Shown one piece after another: positions 17,272 through 27,237 of a DNA stretch of 64,000 bases (the first letter of the stretch is position 1; every line of letters starts with the position of its first letter). The notes under the pieces are model-generated. The model was not told the origin of the DNA and made no database searches. It saw only the letters and a list, made by a program, of their open reading frames with translations. The stretch lies in contig NZ_JAVSJA010000001.1 in the NCBI RefSeq assembly GCF_032027425.1, forward strand, positions 558,001-622,000. Reading direction: 5' to 3'. The position numbers and the translations under genes are program-made. Source of the stretch: Microcystis wesenbergii NRERC-220. GTDB taxonomy: Bacteria; Cyanobacteriota; Cyanobacteriia; Cyanobacteriales; Microcystaceae.

Positions 17272-20151
17272 ATGCTGATCAGACATAACCGAAGCTCGAT
17301 CGCTAAACCTATTCTACTGTTTCTTGGCTGCCTTGTGATCGGGCAGTTGGGGATATTAGTGGTAGCCAATAGCCTCTGGTTTACCGAGATGGGTTATTTA
17401 AACACTTTCCTGAAACAATTATCTTGGCAACTAGGATTAGGTTGGGGAAGTGCGATTCTTTCTCTACTCTTTATTTTTACTAATTTACGTTTAGCCCAGC
17501 GTTTTCGTTGGCAAAAACCCAAAGAAGATAGTTATCCTCTTAGTCCTCAATCTCCTAGTATTAATTTACTCAGTCTTTTGATTATCGCAACGGGAATTGG
17601 AGCTTGGATCGGGTCAATGTTATTGTATTACAGTAAACTAGCCCTCAGTCTCTGGACACCAGATTTTAATCTTCCTAACCTTAGTTCTTCCATAAGTTCT
17701 CCTCTGGAAATAGTTTGGATTAGGCAAGTATTAACCGATATTTCCAGTAATCTTTGGCAAGGGTTAATTATCGCTTTTTTAGTTCTGGGATTATTAATTA
17801 AAACCGATTATTTTTTGCGAATAATATCCCTAGTGTTCACCCTACTGCTATCTTTTATTATTGCTGGGCAGTGGGCGAATTTTTTAAAATATTTTTATGG
17901 TGTTCCTTTCAATATTAACGATCCTCAATACGGGAATGATTTAGGTTTTTACATCTTTCAATTACCCCTGTGGCAGTTACTAGAATTATGGCTTAGTGGT
18001 GTGGGAATATATACTCTTTTCGCCGTCAGTTTAACCTATCTTTTTTCGGCCGATAGTCTTTCTCTGGGAACATTTCCGGGGTTTTCCCGTCCGCAACTGC
18101 GTCATTTGTACGCCCTGTGGAGTGGGTTAATGGGGCTGCTAGTATTACACCATATTATTCAGCGTTACCTGCTACTTTATTCTCCCGAAGGAGTAGTTTA
18201 TGGTGCGGGTTATATCGATGTTCATGTTGGTCAATTTATTGAAATTATTCTGGGAATTATTGCAGCAATAACCTCTATATGGTTAGGAGAAAAATCATTA
18301 TTTGGTAAAAAAGACCGTCGCAAGTTATACAAAACCGCCAAGAAAAAGTTGGTATTTTCCCCCTACTTAGTTCCTGTATTTCTCTATTTAATTGTTTGGA
18401 TAAGTGGCACAATTATCAGTGGAGTATTACAAAGAATAATCGTACAACCGAATGAATTAGTGAGAGAAAGACCCTATATTGAAAGAAGTATTCAATCCAC
18501 AAGAGCGGCTTTTTCCTTAGATAGAATTGATGCCCAAATTTTCGATCCACAGGCCGAATTAAATGCCGAAGTTTTAGAGAGAAATCATCTAACTATCGAT
18601 AATATTCGTCTTTGGGATACCAAACCACTGCTAGAAACTAACCGACAGTTACAGCAAATTCGCTTATATTATAAATTCCCCGATGCTGATATTGATCGCT
18701 ATCGGGTACGAGTGGGAGTGCCTGAAAAAATCGAGGAACGTCAAATATCTGAAAAACAACAGACCATTATTGCCGCTAGAGAATTAGATTATAGTGCGGT
18801 TCCCACTTCTGCTAACACTTGGGTGAATAAACATCTCGTTTATACCCACGGTTATGGGTTCACTCTTTCCCCGGTTAATTTAGTGGCTGCCGGGGGTTTA
18901 CCCTACTATTTTGTCAAAGATATCGGCACAAATAAAGACGAAGGGGCCCTACAAACCTCTAGCGAATTAATTGATTATAGTATTCCCATTGGTAAACCCC
19001 GCATTTACTACGGGGAATTAACTAATAATTATGTGATGACTCCCACCACCGTAGAAGAATTGGATTTTCCCAGCGGGGATGGAAATGTCTATAATACCTA
19101 CGATGGAAAGGGAGGAATCCTAGTGGGTACGGGGTGGAGACGTTGGCTATTTGCCCTTTATCTGCGGGATTGGCAAATGTTATTTAGCCAAGATTTTACT
19201 CCCGAAACTCGCTTATTAATGCGTCGTGATATCCAAAATCGCGTGCAAACTATCGCCCCTTTTTTAAATTATGATCGCAACCCCTATTTAGTAGCGGCAG
19301 ATGTGGGCGATAGTAGTAGTAAATTACATTGGATTATTGATGCTTATACTATTAGTGATCGCTATCCCTATTCTGACCCAGGAAAAGATAAATTTAACTA
19401 TATTCGCAATTCGGTCAAAGTGGTAGTGGATGCCTATCATGGAACGGTGAATTTCTATGTTGCCGATGAAAATGATCCAATTATTCAGACGTGGCGTAAA
19501 ATCTTTCCTCATCTCTTTAAATCTTTAGCAGAAATGCCGAAAACTCTCCGCAGTCATATACGTTATCCCGAAGATTTATTTAGTACCCAAGCGGAAAGAT
19601 TATTAACCTATCACATGACCGATCCACAAGTATTTTATAATCGGGAGGATCAATGGGAAATTCCCCTAGAAATTTACGGCACGGAACCCCAGGCTGTATC
19701 ACCCTATTATTTAATCATGAAACTGCCCGATGCCGACAAAGAAGAATTTATTCTCCTCCATCCCTATACTCCCTCTAGTCGGCAAAATTTAATCGCTTGG
19801 TTAGCGGCGCGTTCAGACGATAGAGAGTATGGTAAGTTATTACTCTATCAATTTCCTAAACAAAGGTTAGTGTACGGACCGAATCAAATTGAGGCTTTAA
19901 TTAACCAAGATCCAGATATTTCTCAACAGATTTCCCTTTGGAATCGGGACGGTTCTAAAGTTTTGCAAGGACACCTATTAATTATTCCCATTGAACAATC
20001 TCTGCTTTATGTAGAACCTTTGTATCTAGTGGCAGACCAAAATAGTGTCCCGACAATCGCTAGAGTAACAGTTGCTTATCAAAATAAAATTGTCATGGAA
20101 CCAACCTTGAAGGAAGCTTTAGAAAAGCTATTCTCAGGTCATCAGAGCTAA
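17272..20151 (+). CDS. UPF0182 family membrane protein
   Basis: 959 residues. The N-terminal third has seven or so membrane helices (about 13-35, 40-60, 95-115, 155-180, 190-210, 235-255, 280-310 and near 370-390). A large soluble domain follows, probably periplasmic. Conserved UPF0182 features are visible: YGVPFNINDPQYGNDLGFYI, ERPYIERSIQSTRAAF, YTHGYGFTLSPVN and LYLRDWQMLFS. The function of this family is unknown. The length matches the cyanobacterial members. It stands alone with long spacers on both sides. Confidence 0.93.
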   Translation: MLIRHNRSSIAKPILLFLGCLVIGQLGILVVANSLWFTEMGYLNTFLKQLSWQLGLGWGSAILSLLFIFTNLRLAQRFRWQKPKEDSYPLSPQSPSINLLSLLIIATGIGAWIGSMLLYYSKLALSLWTPDFNLPNLSSSISSPLEIVWIRQVLTDISSNLWQGLIIAFLVLGLLIKTDYFLRIISLVFTLLLSFIIAGQWANFLKYFYGVPFNINDPQYGNDLGFYIFQLPLWQLLELWLSGVGIYTLFAVSLTYLFSADSLSLGTFPGFSRPQLRHLYALWSGLMGLLVLHHIIQRYLLLYSPEGVVYGAGYIDVHVGQFIEIILGIIAAITSIWLGEKSLFGKKDRRKLYKTAKKKLVFSPYLVPVFLYLIVWISGTIISGVLQRIIVQPNELVRERPYIERSIQSTRAAFSLDRIDAQIFDPQAELNAEVLERNHLTIDNIRLWDTKPLLETNRQLQQIRLYYKFPDADIDRYRVRVGVPEKIEERQISEKQQTIIAARELDYSAVPTSANTWVNKHLVYTHGYGFTLSPVNLVAAGGLPYYFVKDIGTNKDEGALQTSSELIDYSIPIGKPRIYYGELTNNYVMTPTTVEELDFPSGDGNVYNTYDGKGGILVGTGWRRWLFALYLRDWQMLFSQDFTPETRLLMRRDIQNRVQTIAPFLNYDRNPYLVAADVGDSSSKLHWIIDAYTISDRYPYSDPGKDKFNYIRNSVKVVVDAYHGTVNFYVADENDPIIQTWRKIFPHLFKSLAEMPKTLRSHIRYPEDLFSTQAERLLTYHMTDPQVFYNREDQWEIPLEIYGTEPQAVSPYYLIMKLPDADKEEFILLHPYTPSSRQNLIAWLAARSDDREYGKLLLYQFPKQRLVYGPNQIEALINQDPDISQQISLWNRDGSKVLQGHLLIIPIEQSLLYVEPLYLVADQNSVPTIARVTVAYQNKIVMEPTLKEALEKLFSGHQS

Positions 20152-20336
20152 ATTGCCGCTAATTGGCCACAAATTAGCAAAAAAGCTGATCCTGGTTCCA
20201 GAACGATCCTCAATATCCCCGAATTTGCCCGGAAAATTGCCTGGCAAATTCTCGTAGATTGAGAAAGATAATAAGAGGACGCTGGTTAATCAGCCAATTT
20301 TAAAATCCAGTATCATCAAAGGATTGAGTTATGCTT

Positions 20337-21380
20337 TTAATTGGAAAAGTGGGCAATTAATTCTGTGCGAGATGAATTAATTATTAAAGGGGTAAACTCC
20401 TCCACTGGTAATAATAAAATGCGATCAATGATTACGGACAAATCTGGGTCTAAACTACCAAAACGAGCTTTCAATAAATTTTCTATCACCAGACGTTCTC
20501 CCTGTTGAAGACCTTGTTGAAGACCCTGTTGAAGACCCTGTTGAAGACCCTGTTGAAGACCCTGTTGAAGACCCTGTTGAAGACCCTGTTGAAGACCCTG
20601 TTGAAGACCCTGTTGAAGACCCTGTTGAAGACCCTGTTGAAGACCCTGTTGAAGACCTTGTTGACGGCCAGCATCCAGTTCTTCCTGAAGACGGGAAGTG
20701 TATAAAGGTGATAATCTCATAATTAACTCTCTGTCCTCCTCTTCAAGCTCTTGATCGTTAGTTAAAGAAGTTCTCAAGTTTAATAATAATTCTAGAGCAT
20801 TTACCCGAAAAGGATGATCCTCTGGTAACGATTCTAGCTCATCGATCGCCCTTGCTTGTACTTTTCCCCGGCCTAAAATTCTTAACCAGAGAGTTGCTTC
20901 TGTTGGGGGTAATTGATGGATAACGGTGATTGCCGTGCGTAAAGAGGGAGCTAAAAAATAGATACCTTCCCCCCAATTCTCCTCATCTAATTTAGCTCCG
21001 AATCCTCCTAACAGTTGCGAGGAAGCGGTGGGAGTCAAAATCCAGAGACGGGGGATTTCCCCATCGTTAACATTCGTTTTCTGACGATTTGCTTGACGAT
21101 TAATTTCTCCTTCCACTTGCAACAATTTTAACAGACAAGTTCTAATTTCTGTAGCGGTGACAGGATTGCGAAAGGGTTCAAATAAACAGGGATTAATCGC
21201 CATTTTTCCCAGTAATCCCAGCAGTTCTCTCGGATTATTATCGAGAATATTGGGTGAAAACCAGACATCGATTTCTCGTACTTCTCCGCGTACAACCCGT
21301 GCCGATTTTACCTCTCCCAGAGAAGATAATAATTCTTCGAGATAATCTTTGGCAAACTGGTCATGAATAAATCTAGTCAT
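20337..21380 (-). CDS. Rpn/DUF4351-type PD-(D/E)XK-like protein with QQGL repeats
   Basis: 347 residues. The N-terminal part ([15 protein letters not shown], then [15 protein letters not shown]) fits the Rpn/transposase-like nuclease group, common in cyanobacteria. The C-terminal helix ([19 protein letters not shown], then LLLPVEEF) resembles DUF4351. Between them are about 14 tandem copies of Gln-Gln-Gly-Leu, encoded by a 12-bp DNA repeat at about 20501-20661. Twelve-base units keep the frame, so repeat number can change without killing the gene. It begins 4 bases after the uvrB stop on the same strand, so it is probably the distal gene of a uvrB transcript. Function unknown. Confidence 0.8.
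   Translation of the reverse strand: MTRFIHDQFAKDYLEELLSSLGEVKSARVVRGEVREIDVWFSPNILDNNPRELLGLLGKMAINPCLFEPFRNPVTATEIRTCLLKLLQVEGEINRQANRQKTNVNDGEIPRLWILTPTASSQLLGGFGAKLDEENWGEGIYFLAPSLRTAITVIHQLPPTEATLWLRILGRGKVQARAIDELESLPEDHPFRVNALELLLNLRTSLTNDQELEEEDRELIMRLSPLYTSRLQEELDAGRQQGLQQGLQQGLQQGLQQGLQQGLQQGLQQGLQQGLQQGLQQGLQQGLQQGLQQGERLVIENLLKARFGSLDPDLSVIIDRILLLPVEEFTPLIINSSRTELIAHFSN
20501..20661 (-). repeat. 12-bp tandem repeat, about 14 copies, inside a gene
   Basis: The unit AGACCCTGTTGA (plus strand) is repeated almost without change. The first and last units carry CCTTG instead of CCCTG. It encodes (QQGL)n in the gene on the minus strand. Near-identity of the central units suggests recent expansion by slippage or unequal recombination. 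Confidence 0.95.
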
Positions 21381-21384
21381 AGGT

Positions 21385-23388
21385 TTATCTAAGATGATTT
21401 AATAACTTATCTCGCAATTGCTTAATCCGATCGCGATATTTAGCCGCTGCCTCGAATTCTAGATTTTTCGCCGCTTCTTTCATTTGCGCTTCTAGTTGTT
21501 GAATTAACTCGGGAATTTGTTCTAAAGAAAGTTCTTCTATATTCTCACAAACCTGCTCTAATTGTTGGGAATTTAGACGACGGGAAATATCCAGAAAAGC
21601 CAAAATTGAATTACTCGACCTTTTAACAATCGGTTGCGGAATAATCCCATGTTTCTGGTTATATTCCTCTTGAATAGCTCGCCGTCTCTTGGTTTCTTCG
21701 ATCGCATTAATCATACTATCAGTGAGATTATCTCCGTAAAGAATTGCCTGACCGCGAATATGACGAGCAGCCCGGCCAATAGTTTGAATTAAAGAGCGGG
21801 TAGCCCTTAAAAATCCTTCCTTATCTGCGTCTAAAATCGCCACTAGAGACACTTCCGGCAGGTCTAACCCCTCGCGAAGCAAATTCACCCCGATCAGCAC
21901 GTCAAAGACCCCTTCTCGCAGGTCTTGAATAATTTCAATCCGTTGAATTGATTGAATTTCCGAATGTAGATATCTAACTTTAATTCCCCTTTCTTGCAAG
22001 TATTCGGTTAAATCTTCGGCCATGCGTTTGGTTAAAGTGGTAATCAAAACCCGTTCATTTAACCGCACTCGCTCCTTAATTTCCCCTAATAAATCATCCA
22101 CTTGTCCCTCGGTTGGTCGCACAAAAATCTCTGGATCTAAAACTCCCGTCGGTCGGATAATTTGTTCAACAATGCGATTTTCTGACTGTTCTAATTCCCA
22201 ATCTCCCGGAGTGGCCGAAACAAAAATACATTGATTAACTTTCTGCCAAAATTCTTCTGACTTCAAAGGACGATTATCCGCAGCACTGGGTAAACGAAAA
22301 CCGTGATCGATCAAAACTTTTTTTCGTGATTGATCGCCATTATACATCCCGCGAATCTGCGGCACACTGACATGGGATTCATCCACAACTAATAACCAAT
22401 CTTGAGGAAAATAATCCACCAAACATTCCGGGGGTTCCCCCGCTAATCTACCCGCTAAATGCCGCGAATAATTTTCCACGCCATTACAATAACCCACTTC
22501 CTGCAACATTTCTAAATCATAACGAGTCCGCTGATCCAACCGTTGCGCTTCCAGTAATTTGCCCGCTTTTTCCAACTCCAATAAACGGTTATCTAACTCG
22601 GTTTTAATATCCCGACAGGCCACCTCTAAACGTTCCTCTGGGGTAACAAAGTGACGGGCCGGATAAATACTAATTCGCTCTAATTTTTGCAAAACTTCCC
22701 CCGTCAGGGGATCGAGATAACGAATACTTTCAATCTCATCGCCAAAAAAATCAATTTTAATAACCCGATCCTCGTAAGCGGGAACAATTTCCAAAATATC
22801 GCCCTTCAGACGAAAACGGCCGCGAGTTAACTCTAAATCATTGCGATTGTACTGCACTGACACCAAGGCCCGTAATAATTGCCTTTGGTCGAACTCTTGA
22901 CCAACTGTTAAGGAAATCGCCGCTTTTAGGTATTCCGCCGGCATTCCCAAACCATAAATACAACTAATGGAAGCGACGACGATCACATCCCTGCGTTCAA
23001 ACAGCGATCGCGTGGCCGAATGGCGCAGCATATCGATCTCATCATTAATCGAAGAACTCTTTTCGATGTAGGTATCGCTGACAGGAATATAAGCCTCCGG
23101 CTGATAGTAGTCGTAATAGCTGATAAAGTATTCCACGGCGTTATTGGGGAAAAATTGCCGCAATTCGTTGCATAATTGGGCGGCCAGGGTCTTATTATGG
23201 GCCAGGACGAGGGTAGGCCTGCCAATTTTCTCGATGACGGCGGCAATGGTGAAGGTTTTGCCGGTGCCTGTTGCCCCTAAGAGGGTTTGGAAACGATGCT
23301 GGTTTTGCAGGGAATCTACCAATTTATTGATCGCTGCCGGTTGATCCCCAGTGGGTTGAAAGGGTGCTTGTAGTTGAAAAGCGGTCAT
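21385..23388 (-). CDS. uvrB: Excinuclease ABC subunit B
   Basis: 667 residues, full length. UvrB is the damage-verifying helicase-like subunit of bacterial nucleotide excision repair; it is loaded by UvrA and recruits UvrC. Visible motifs: Walker A GATGTGKT (38-45), the beta-hairpin region [20 protein letters not shown], helicase box DESH, the motif [12 protein letters not shown], motif [11 protein letters not shown], and the C-terminal UVR coiled coil ([20 protein letters not shown]). All key parts are present. The ATG at 23388 gives the standard N-terminus. The downstream gene starts only 4 bases after its stop. Confidence 0.98.
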   Translation of the reverse strand: MTAFQLQAPFQPTGDQPAAINKLVDSLQNQHRFQTLLGATGTGKTFTIAAVIEKIGRPTLVLAHNKTLAAQLCNELRQFFPNNAVEYFISYYDYYQPEAYIPVSDTYIEKSSSINDEIDMLRHSATRSLFERRDVIVVASISCIYGLGMPAEYLKAAISLTVGQEFDQRQLLRALVSVQYNRNDLELTRGRFRLKGDILEIVPAYEDRVIKIDFFGDEIESIRYLDPLTGEVLQKLERISIYPARHFVTPEERLEVACRDIKTELDNRLLELEKAGKLLEAQRLDQRTRYDLEMLQEVGYCNGVENYSRHLAGRLAGEPPECLVDYFPQDWLLVVDESHVSVPQIRGMYNGDQSRKKVLIDHGFRLPSAADNRPLKSEEFWQKVNQCIFVSATPGDWELEQSENRIVEQIIRPTGVLDPEIFVRPTEGQVDDLLGEIKERVRLNERVLITTLTKRMAEDLTEYLQERGIKVRYLHSEIQSIQRIEIIQDLREGVFDVLIGVNLLREGLDLPEVSLVAILDADKEGFLRATRSLIQTIGRAARHIRGQAILYGDNLTDSMINAIEETKRRRAIQEEYNQKHGIIPQPIVKRSSNSILAFLDISRRLNSQQLEQVCENIEELSLEQIPELIQQLEAQMKEAAKNLEFEAAAKYRDRIKQLRDKLLNHLR

Positions 23389-23579
23389 TAGCGGCTAGGT
23401 GTAGAGAACAGGCAAAATAAATTATCAATCAAATTACCAACACTTATAGGGTTTTGGGAAAGAAAGATGTATCTTAATATTAGAGAGGATTTTAAAAAAA
23501 GATTAAAAGTCTTCGAGAATACCCTAAACTTAAATCTTATCGTTTCCCCGAAGCTATTAACGGAAAGGAGTATCAGGTT

Positions 23580-24071
23580 ATGACGGTGGAAAATCTAGAA
23601 ACGAACGGGACCCAAACCCCAGCAACCACAGAAGAAAAGACCAGCAGCTCACGCGGTAAAGCTACTACGGCTAAAACCGCCAAAGATAAAGAAGTGGTCG
23701 CCCTTTCGGTGAAAAACAACGCTCAATCGGCTTCCAAAGCCTTAAAATTCTATCAACCTGAACATCGCTTACCCGAAAATCGTCCTGTTGGTACTAGCCA
23801 TCTTCACTTCACGGAAGATGAAATGTTACCCGGGAGCCGTCCCGTGGAAGTTAGCCATCTGAAAATTGTTAGTACCTATTCTTCCGTCGGTGGATTGCGT
23901 CCTGTCGGCTCTAGCGGTATGGAAGTCAGTAGCACTCTAGCGATTTCTGGCAATCGTCCGATCGCTCTTAGTCATCTGCACATTAGCGAAACCTATACAG
24001 TCATGGGTAATCGTCCCGTTGCTTCCAATGAAATCGATGATCCCGAAACTTTAATGGGATTTTTGGATTAA
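23580..24071 (+). CDS. Repeat protein with five RPV-type repeats, unrecognised
   Basis: 163 residues, preceded by a strong Shine-Dalgarno (AAAGGAGT). Residues 1-60 are low-complexity, rich in Thr, Lys and Ala (TTEEKTSSSRGKATTAKTAK), and probably disordered. From residue 68 a 19-20 residue unit repeats, with Arg at 68, 87, 107, 126 and 145. The consensus is RP(V/I)xxSHLxI, a short linker, then a G(N/S) turn before the next RP. The last copy is partial. No signal peptide or membrane helix. Proteins of this sort seem confined to cyanobacteria as far as I can recall, but I cannot name a family. Codon use looks like the neighbouring core genes. Confidence 0.75.
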   Translation: MTVENLETNGTQTPATTEEKTSSSRGKATTAKTAKDKEVVALSVKNNAQSASKALKFYQPEHRLPENRPVGTSHLHFTEDEMLPGSRPVEVSHLKIVSTYSSVGGLRPVGSSGMEVSSTLAISGNRPIALSHLHISETYTVMGNRPVASNEIDDPETLMGFLD

Positions 24072-24690
24072 TTGTTTTGTTGATCAAGACAGATTTTTTC
24101 CCTGTCCCGGACGGGGAATTTATTTTTTTCCCTTTAGTTAAGCACGATATTGAGCAATTAGTTGGTATTTTCCCGGTTTTAATTGCAGAGTAAATAAGCC
24201 GTCCTGAGAGATTCCCTGACTGCTAATCATTCCCTTGGGATTAGTTTCAAAGTGCCAGCGACTAAAATAAGTGATTCCCAGATCAACCTGAGTATCTGAG
24301 ACGATTTGGCAATCCCAAATACGATTATATGAAGAAGCTTTGACCATAGCTAATTGACCGTTACCATTGCGAACATAATGGTCTTGATAACCTTGAGCAG
24401 GAGAAACGGTATTACCTTGAAATTTCCAGAAAGGGGTTTTCTCACTCAGGGCAGCCGGAAGATAATCTACTACATCTGGGACAATTAAGAGACCGGCCGC
24501 TAGATTAAATCCTTTACCTCCGACTTTAATTGGTTCTACTGGTAAAAAATTAGCCGCTGCTGTTCTTTGGGATTGATAAGATGGCTGTTTAATCCTGGCG
24601 GTAATCAAGTTATTGAGTTGTTCTTTGGCCAGGGAATCTTGGTAAACAGGAGTTAGGACACTTGATAATAAAAAGTAATGGGGAATAGAC

Positions 24691-25965
24691 CTGAGAGGGG
24701 GACAAGCGAGCTAGAAGGTAGATAGGGCAAGCGATATCGCTCTTTGTCCTTTGATGTAATCCTTCAACCGATAGCGGCTAATTTGCATTAGCTCTTCTAT
24801 ATTTTTTGGGAACATTTGATGTAGCTGGAGCCAATGATAGAGATGTTGACCCACATAAAAACTGCTGTGTCTGCGTTGACCTTTATATCTTTTTTCAGGT
24901 CTTGTGACATATTTTTGGATTCCCATATCCTTAATTTTTTTACCTCGCAGTGTGGCACTTGTATAGGCGATAGCTATAACAATTATCAGCTTTGATAGGT
25001 ATTTCGGTGCTAATTGAGAACCTTCTAAGCTATAGCCTCCCGACTTAAAATCTCGGAACATCTCCTCAATATCAAATCTTTTTTGATAGGCCATTATTGC
25101 CGTCTCTAAATCCCCAAAATTTGTCAGAATATACCAAGGTTCTTTTGTTGGAAAACCCCGACAGGTTTTTTTCCACTTACCAGCTAAGTTAAACTGTCCA
25201 AATCCCTGCTCTTTTGTAATATTGACATCATTCAAAAATAGTTGAGTTCCTGGACTTAAACCTAACTCTCTCATTTCTTGATAAATTCCTTCTTTTGTCT
25301 TGACATTTGTACTTTTTTTTTGTCTTAAACAAAAGTATAAACTCTGCTTCTGAAGCCACTTTCCAAGACTGACCGAGCAAAATTCTCTATCTCCTAACAC
25401 CACGATTTTATGACCTGATAGCACCGTCAATATTTTCCCCAATACTCGCTGCTGTTCTTCGAGATTACTACTTCCTTTTTTATCCAATATCTCCCCATAG
25501 ATTGGGATGGCTCTCTTGTCATAAATTAGACTCACCATCAAGATATTAATTGCTCCCCAACTCGTTCGGTCTATGGCAATATATACTAATCCTTTTATTG
25601 TGAATCTCTCCTGCTGTTTTAACATCTCTTTTAAGCAGAGAAACCAGATTTTTTCAATATTCAGAATTTCCAGCTTTAAAAATCTTTTTAGTTTTTTTCT
25701 CCGACTCTCAAACAGGATCGGTATTGGCAGTGCTTCTGCTAATATCTCTAACTTAGCTTGCTTTAGTATTTGCCAGGTTCCAACTATCATTAACAACAGT
25801 AGATATCTGGCTCGTCCCAGTTCATTTTCTAACACTTTCTGGTATAGTTCACTTATCATTTTTGTTCTCTAGGTCATATTTACTATATATGACTTATCTT
25901 TTTTGGAAGTCTGTGTCTGTATTCCATGCTACATAAGCTTTTCAGCTGGCTTGTCCCCCTGTCAG
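24691..25965 (-). mobile_element. IS4-family insertion sequence, complete (1275 bp)
   Basis: The terminal inverted repeats are CTGAGAGGGGGACAAGC (left) and, as complement of the right end, CTGACAGGGGGACAAGC, extending to about 27 bp with few mismatches. The 9-bp direct repeats GGAATAGAC lie immediately outside at 24682-24690 and 25966-25974. It contains one intact transposase gene. Intact ends, an exact duplication and an uninterrupted gene indicate a recent and possibly active insertion. Confidence 0.93.
24711..25859 (-). CDS. IS4-family DDE transposase
   Basis: 382 residues, full length. Cuts and joins the ends of its own element. The DDE triad can be placed at Asp in IAIDRTSWGA, Asp in VVLGDREFCS, and Glu in the YREK signature FDIEEMFRDFKSGG. 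The latter defines the IS4 group (Y-x2-R-x3-E-x6-K). The C-terminus ends SLALSTF only 20 bases inside the left end of the element. There is no frameshift, so the enzyme should be functional. Confidence 0.93.
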   Translation of the reverse strand: MISELYQKVLENELGRARYLLLLMIVGTWQILKQAKLEILAEALPIPILFESRRKKLKRFLKLEILNIEKIWFLCLKEMLKQQERFTIKGLVYIAIDRTSWGAINILMVSLIYDKRAIPIYGEILDKKGSSNLEEQQRVLGKILTVLSGHKIVVLGDREFCSVSLGKWLQKQSLYFCLRQKKSTNVKTKEGIYQEMRELGLSPGTQLFLNDVNITKEQGFGQFNLAGKWKKTCRGFPTKEPWYILTNFGDLETAIMAYQKRFDIEEMFRDFKSGGYSLEGSQLAPKYLSKLIIVIAIAYTSATLRGKKIKDMGIQKYVTRPEKRYKGQRRHSSFYVGQHLYHWLQLHQMFPKNIEELMQISRYRLKDYIKGQRAISLALSTF

Positions 25966-27237
25966 GGAATAGACACACTAGCAATGACTAACAGGCTGAC
26001 TAAAAGGCGTTTTTTGAACTGGTTAAATTTCCCGGAAATGCAGAGAATCGCCAAAGTAGAAACTAGGCCAGCTGCCACGGCAATAAAGCGAAAGGGAAAC
26101 TGGATTTTTTGCAGGGGAAAAATGATTTTGTAGAGTGGTAAAGAAAGAGGTGAAATCATCAATAAACTCAGACCCGATAAAACGATTAGAGAAAACAAAT
26201 TAAATTTTTCTAATTGGTTTCGTCTCTGCCAAACTGCTCGAATACTTAAGAGATAGATAATTAGATAGATGCTGAAAATGAGACTAATTATAAAAGTCTG
26301 TCTATTTTGATGAAAGTTATTACCAAAAGCCACCCAATCACCTAGGGAAGTTCCGATCGGTTGACGAATTTCCTTTAAATTAAAAACCGCAGGAATTAGG
26401 TAAGGAAAAGAAAAAATTAGGCCGATGATAAAAAAGAGAATCCGCCAGCCAAAATCTCGAAAATTTCTAGTTTTTAACAGGATAATTACCGAATAAATAC
26501 CAAACAGAAAAAATATAATAATCAGACTAGGTAGGTGAGCTAGTGCTATCAAAGAAGTTGTGATTGTTAGTGCTAAACCATTGGCGAAAGTAATTACATT
26601 GGATACTTTTAAGAGAGCGACAATAAAAAAAGGCATTAAAGCAATGGCTAAACATTCTGCTAATGCTCCGCGCCAAAATAAACAGTAAAATAGGTAAGGA
26701 TTAATTGCTAAAATAATAATTAGTTGATAGTAAAGTATGCCCCTTCTTTTGAATAAATATGCTGCTAAAGTTGAGGCACTAATTATATTGATGAGCAAAA
26801 TGGTTAGCACCGTAAGTCTTAGAGCAACAACTGGAGAAAATCCGAGCAAATGATAGGGAAAAGCTACATATCTTAAAAGAGGAGGATAGAATAAAAATGC
26901 AGCATTTCCGAAGCCTCCATAGCCTTGAGCATACCATTTTGGGAATAAATCTCCAGACTTAACTTGCTCTGCCCAAAAACTATTTCAAAATAAATGAACA
27001 AGACCATCATTTGTTCTTTCTGGAGCAAATAAGAAAGCTAACCAAGTGCTACCTATAATCAAAAACACCAGAAGAGCGAAACTAAGTTGTTTTCTATGTA
27101 ATCGAGCAAGACTAACAAGTATATTCATGATCAGGTAAGCGGAAGATTTTAATCTTTTCCTCGTTATCTAATCCTAGATTGTAGCAATATCAAGCTACAG
27201 AATTAAATAATTATTATCTATCAAATAGATATCTTAC

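Larger units (their letters stand above)
24138..27128 (-). pseudogene. Polytopic membrane protein gene split by IS4 element, with nonsense codon
   Basis: Reading from 27128: MNILVSLARLHRK... to LVHLF, a TGA at about residue 49 (probably a Trp codon originally, followed by NSFWAEQV), then a long hydrophobic region to SVSIP. The IS at 24691-25965 interrupts here. Removing the IS and one 9-bp duplication gives SIPHYFLLSS...LAKEQLNNLITARIKQP and then the soluble C-terminus to 24138, all in one frame. The original gene had 569 codons. It looks like a multi-pass glycosyltransferase-like or 6-pyruvoyl-tetrahydropterin-synthase-related membrane protein: membrane helices followed by a beta-rich tail (LFTLQLKPGKYQLIAQY). 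It carries two independent lesions. Confidence 0.85.

Noticed and set aside
20486-20705. Frames of LLKTLLKTL and VFNRVFNR repeats over the 12-bp repeat
   Set aside because: Shadows of the (QQGL)n region in other frames; the minus-strand gene at 20337-21380 is the supported one.
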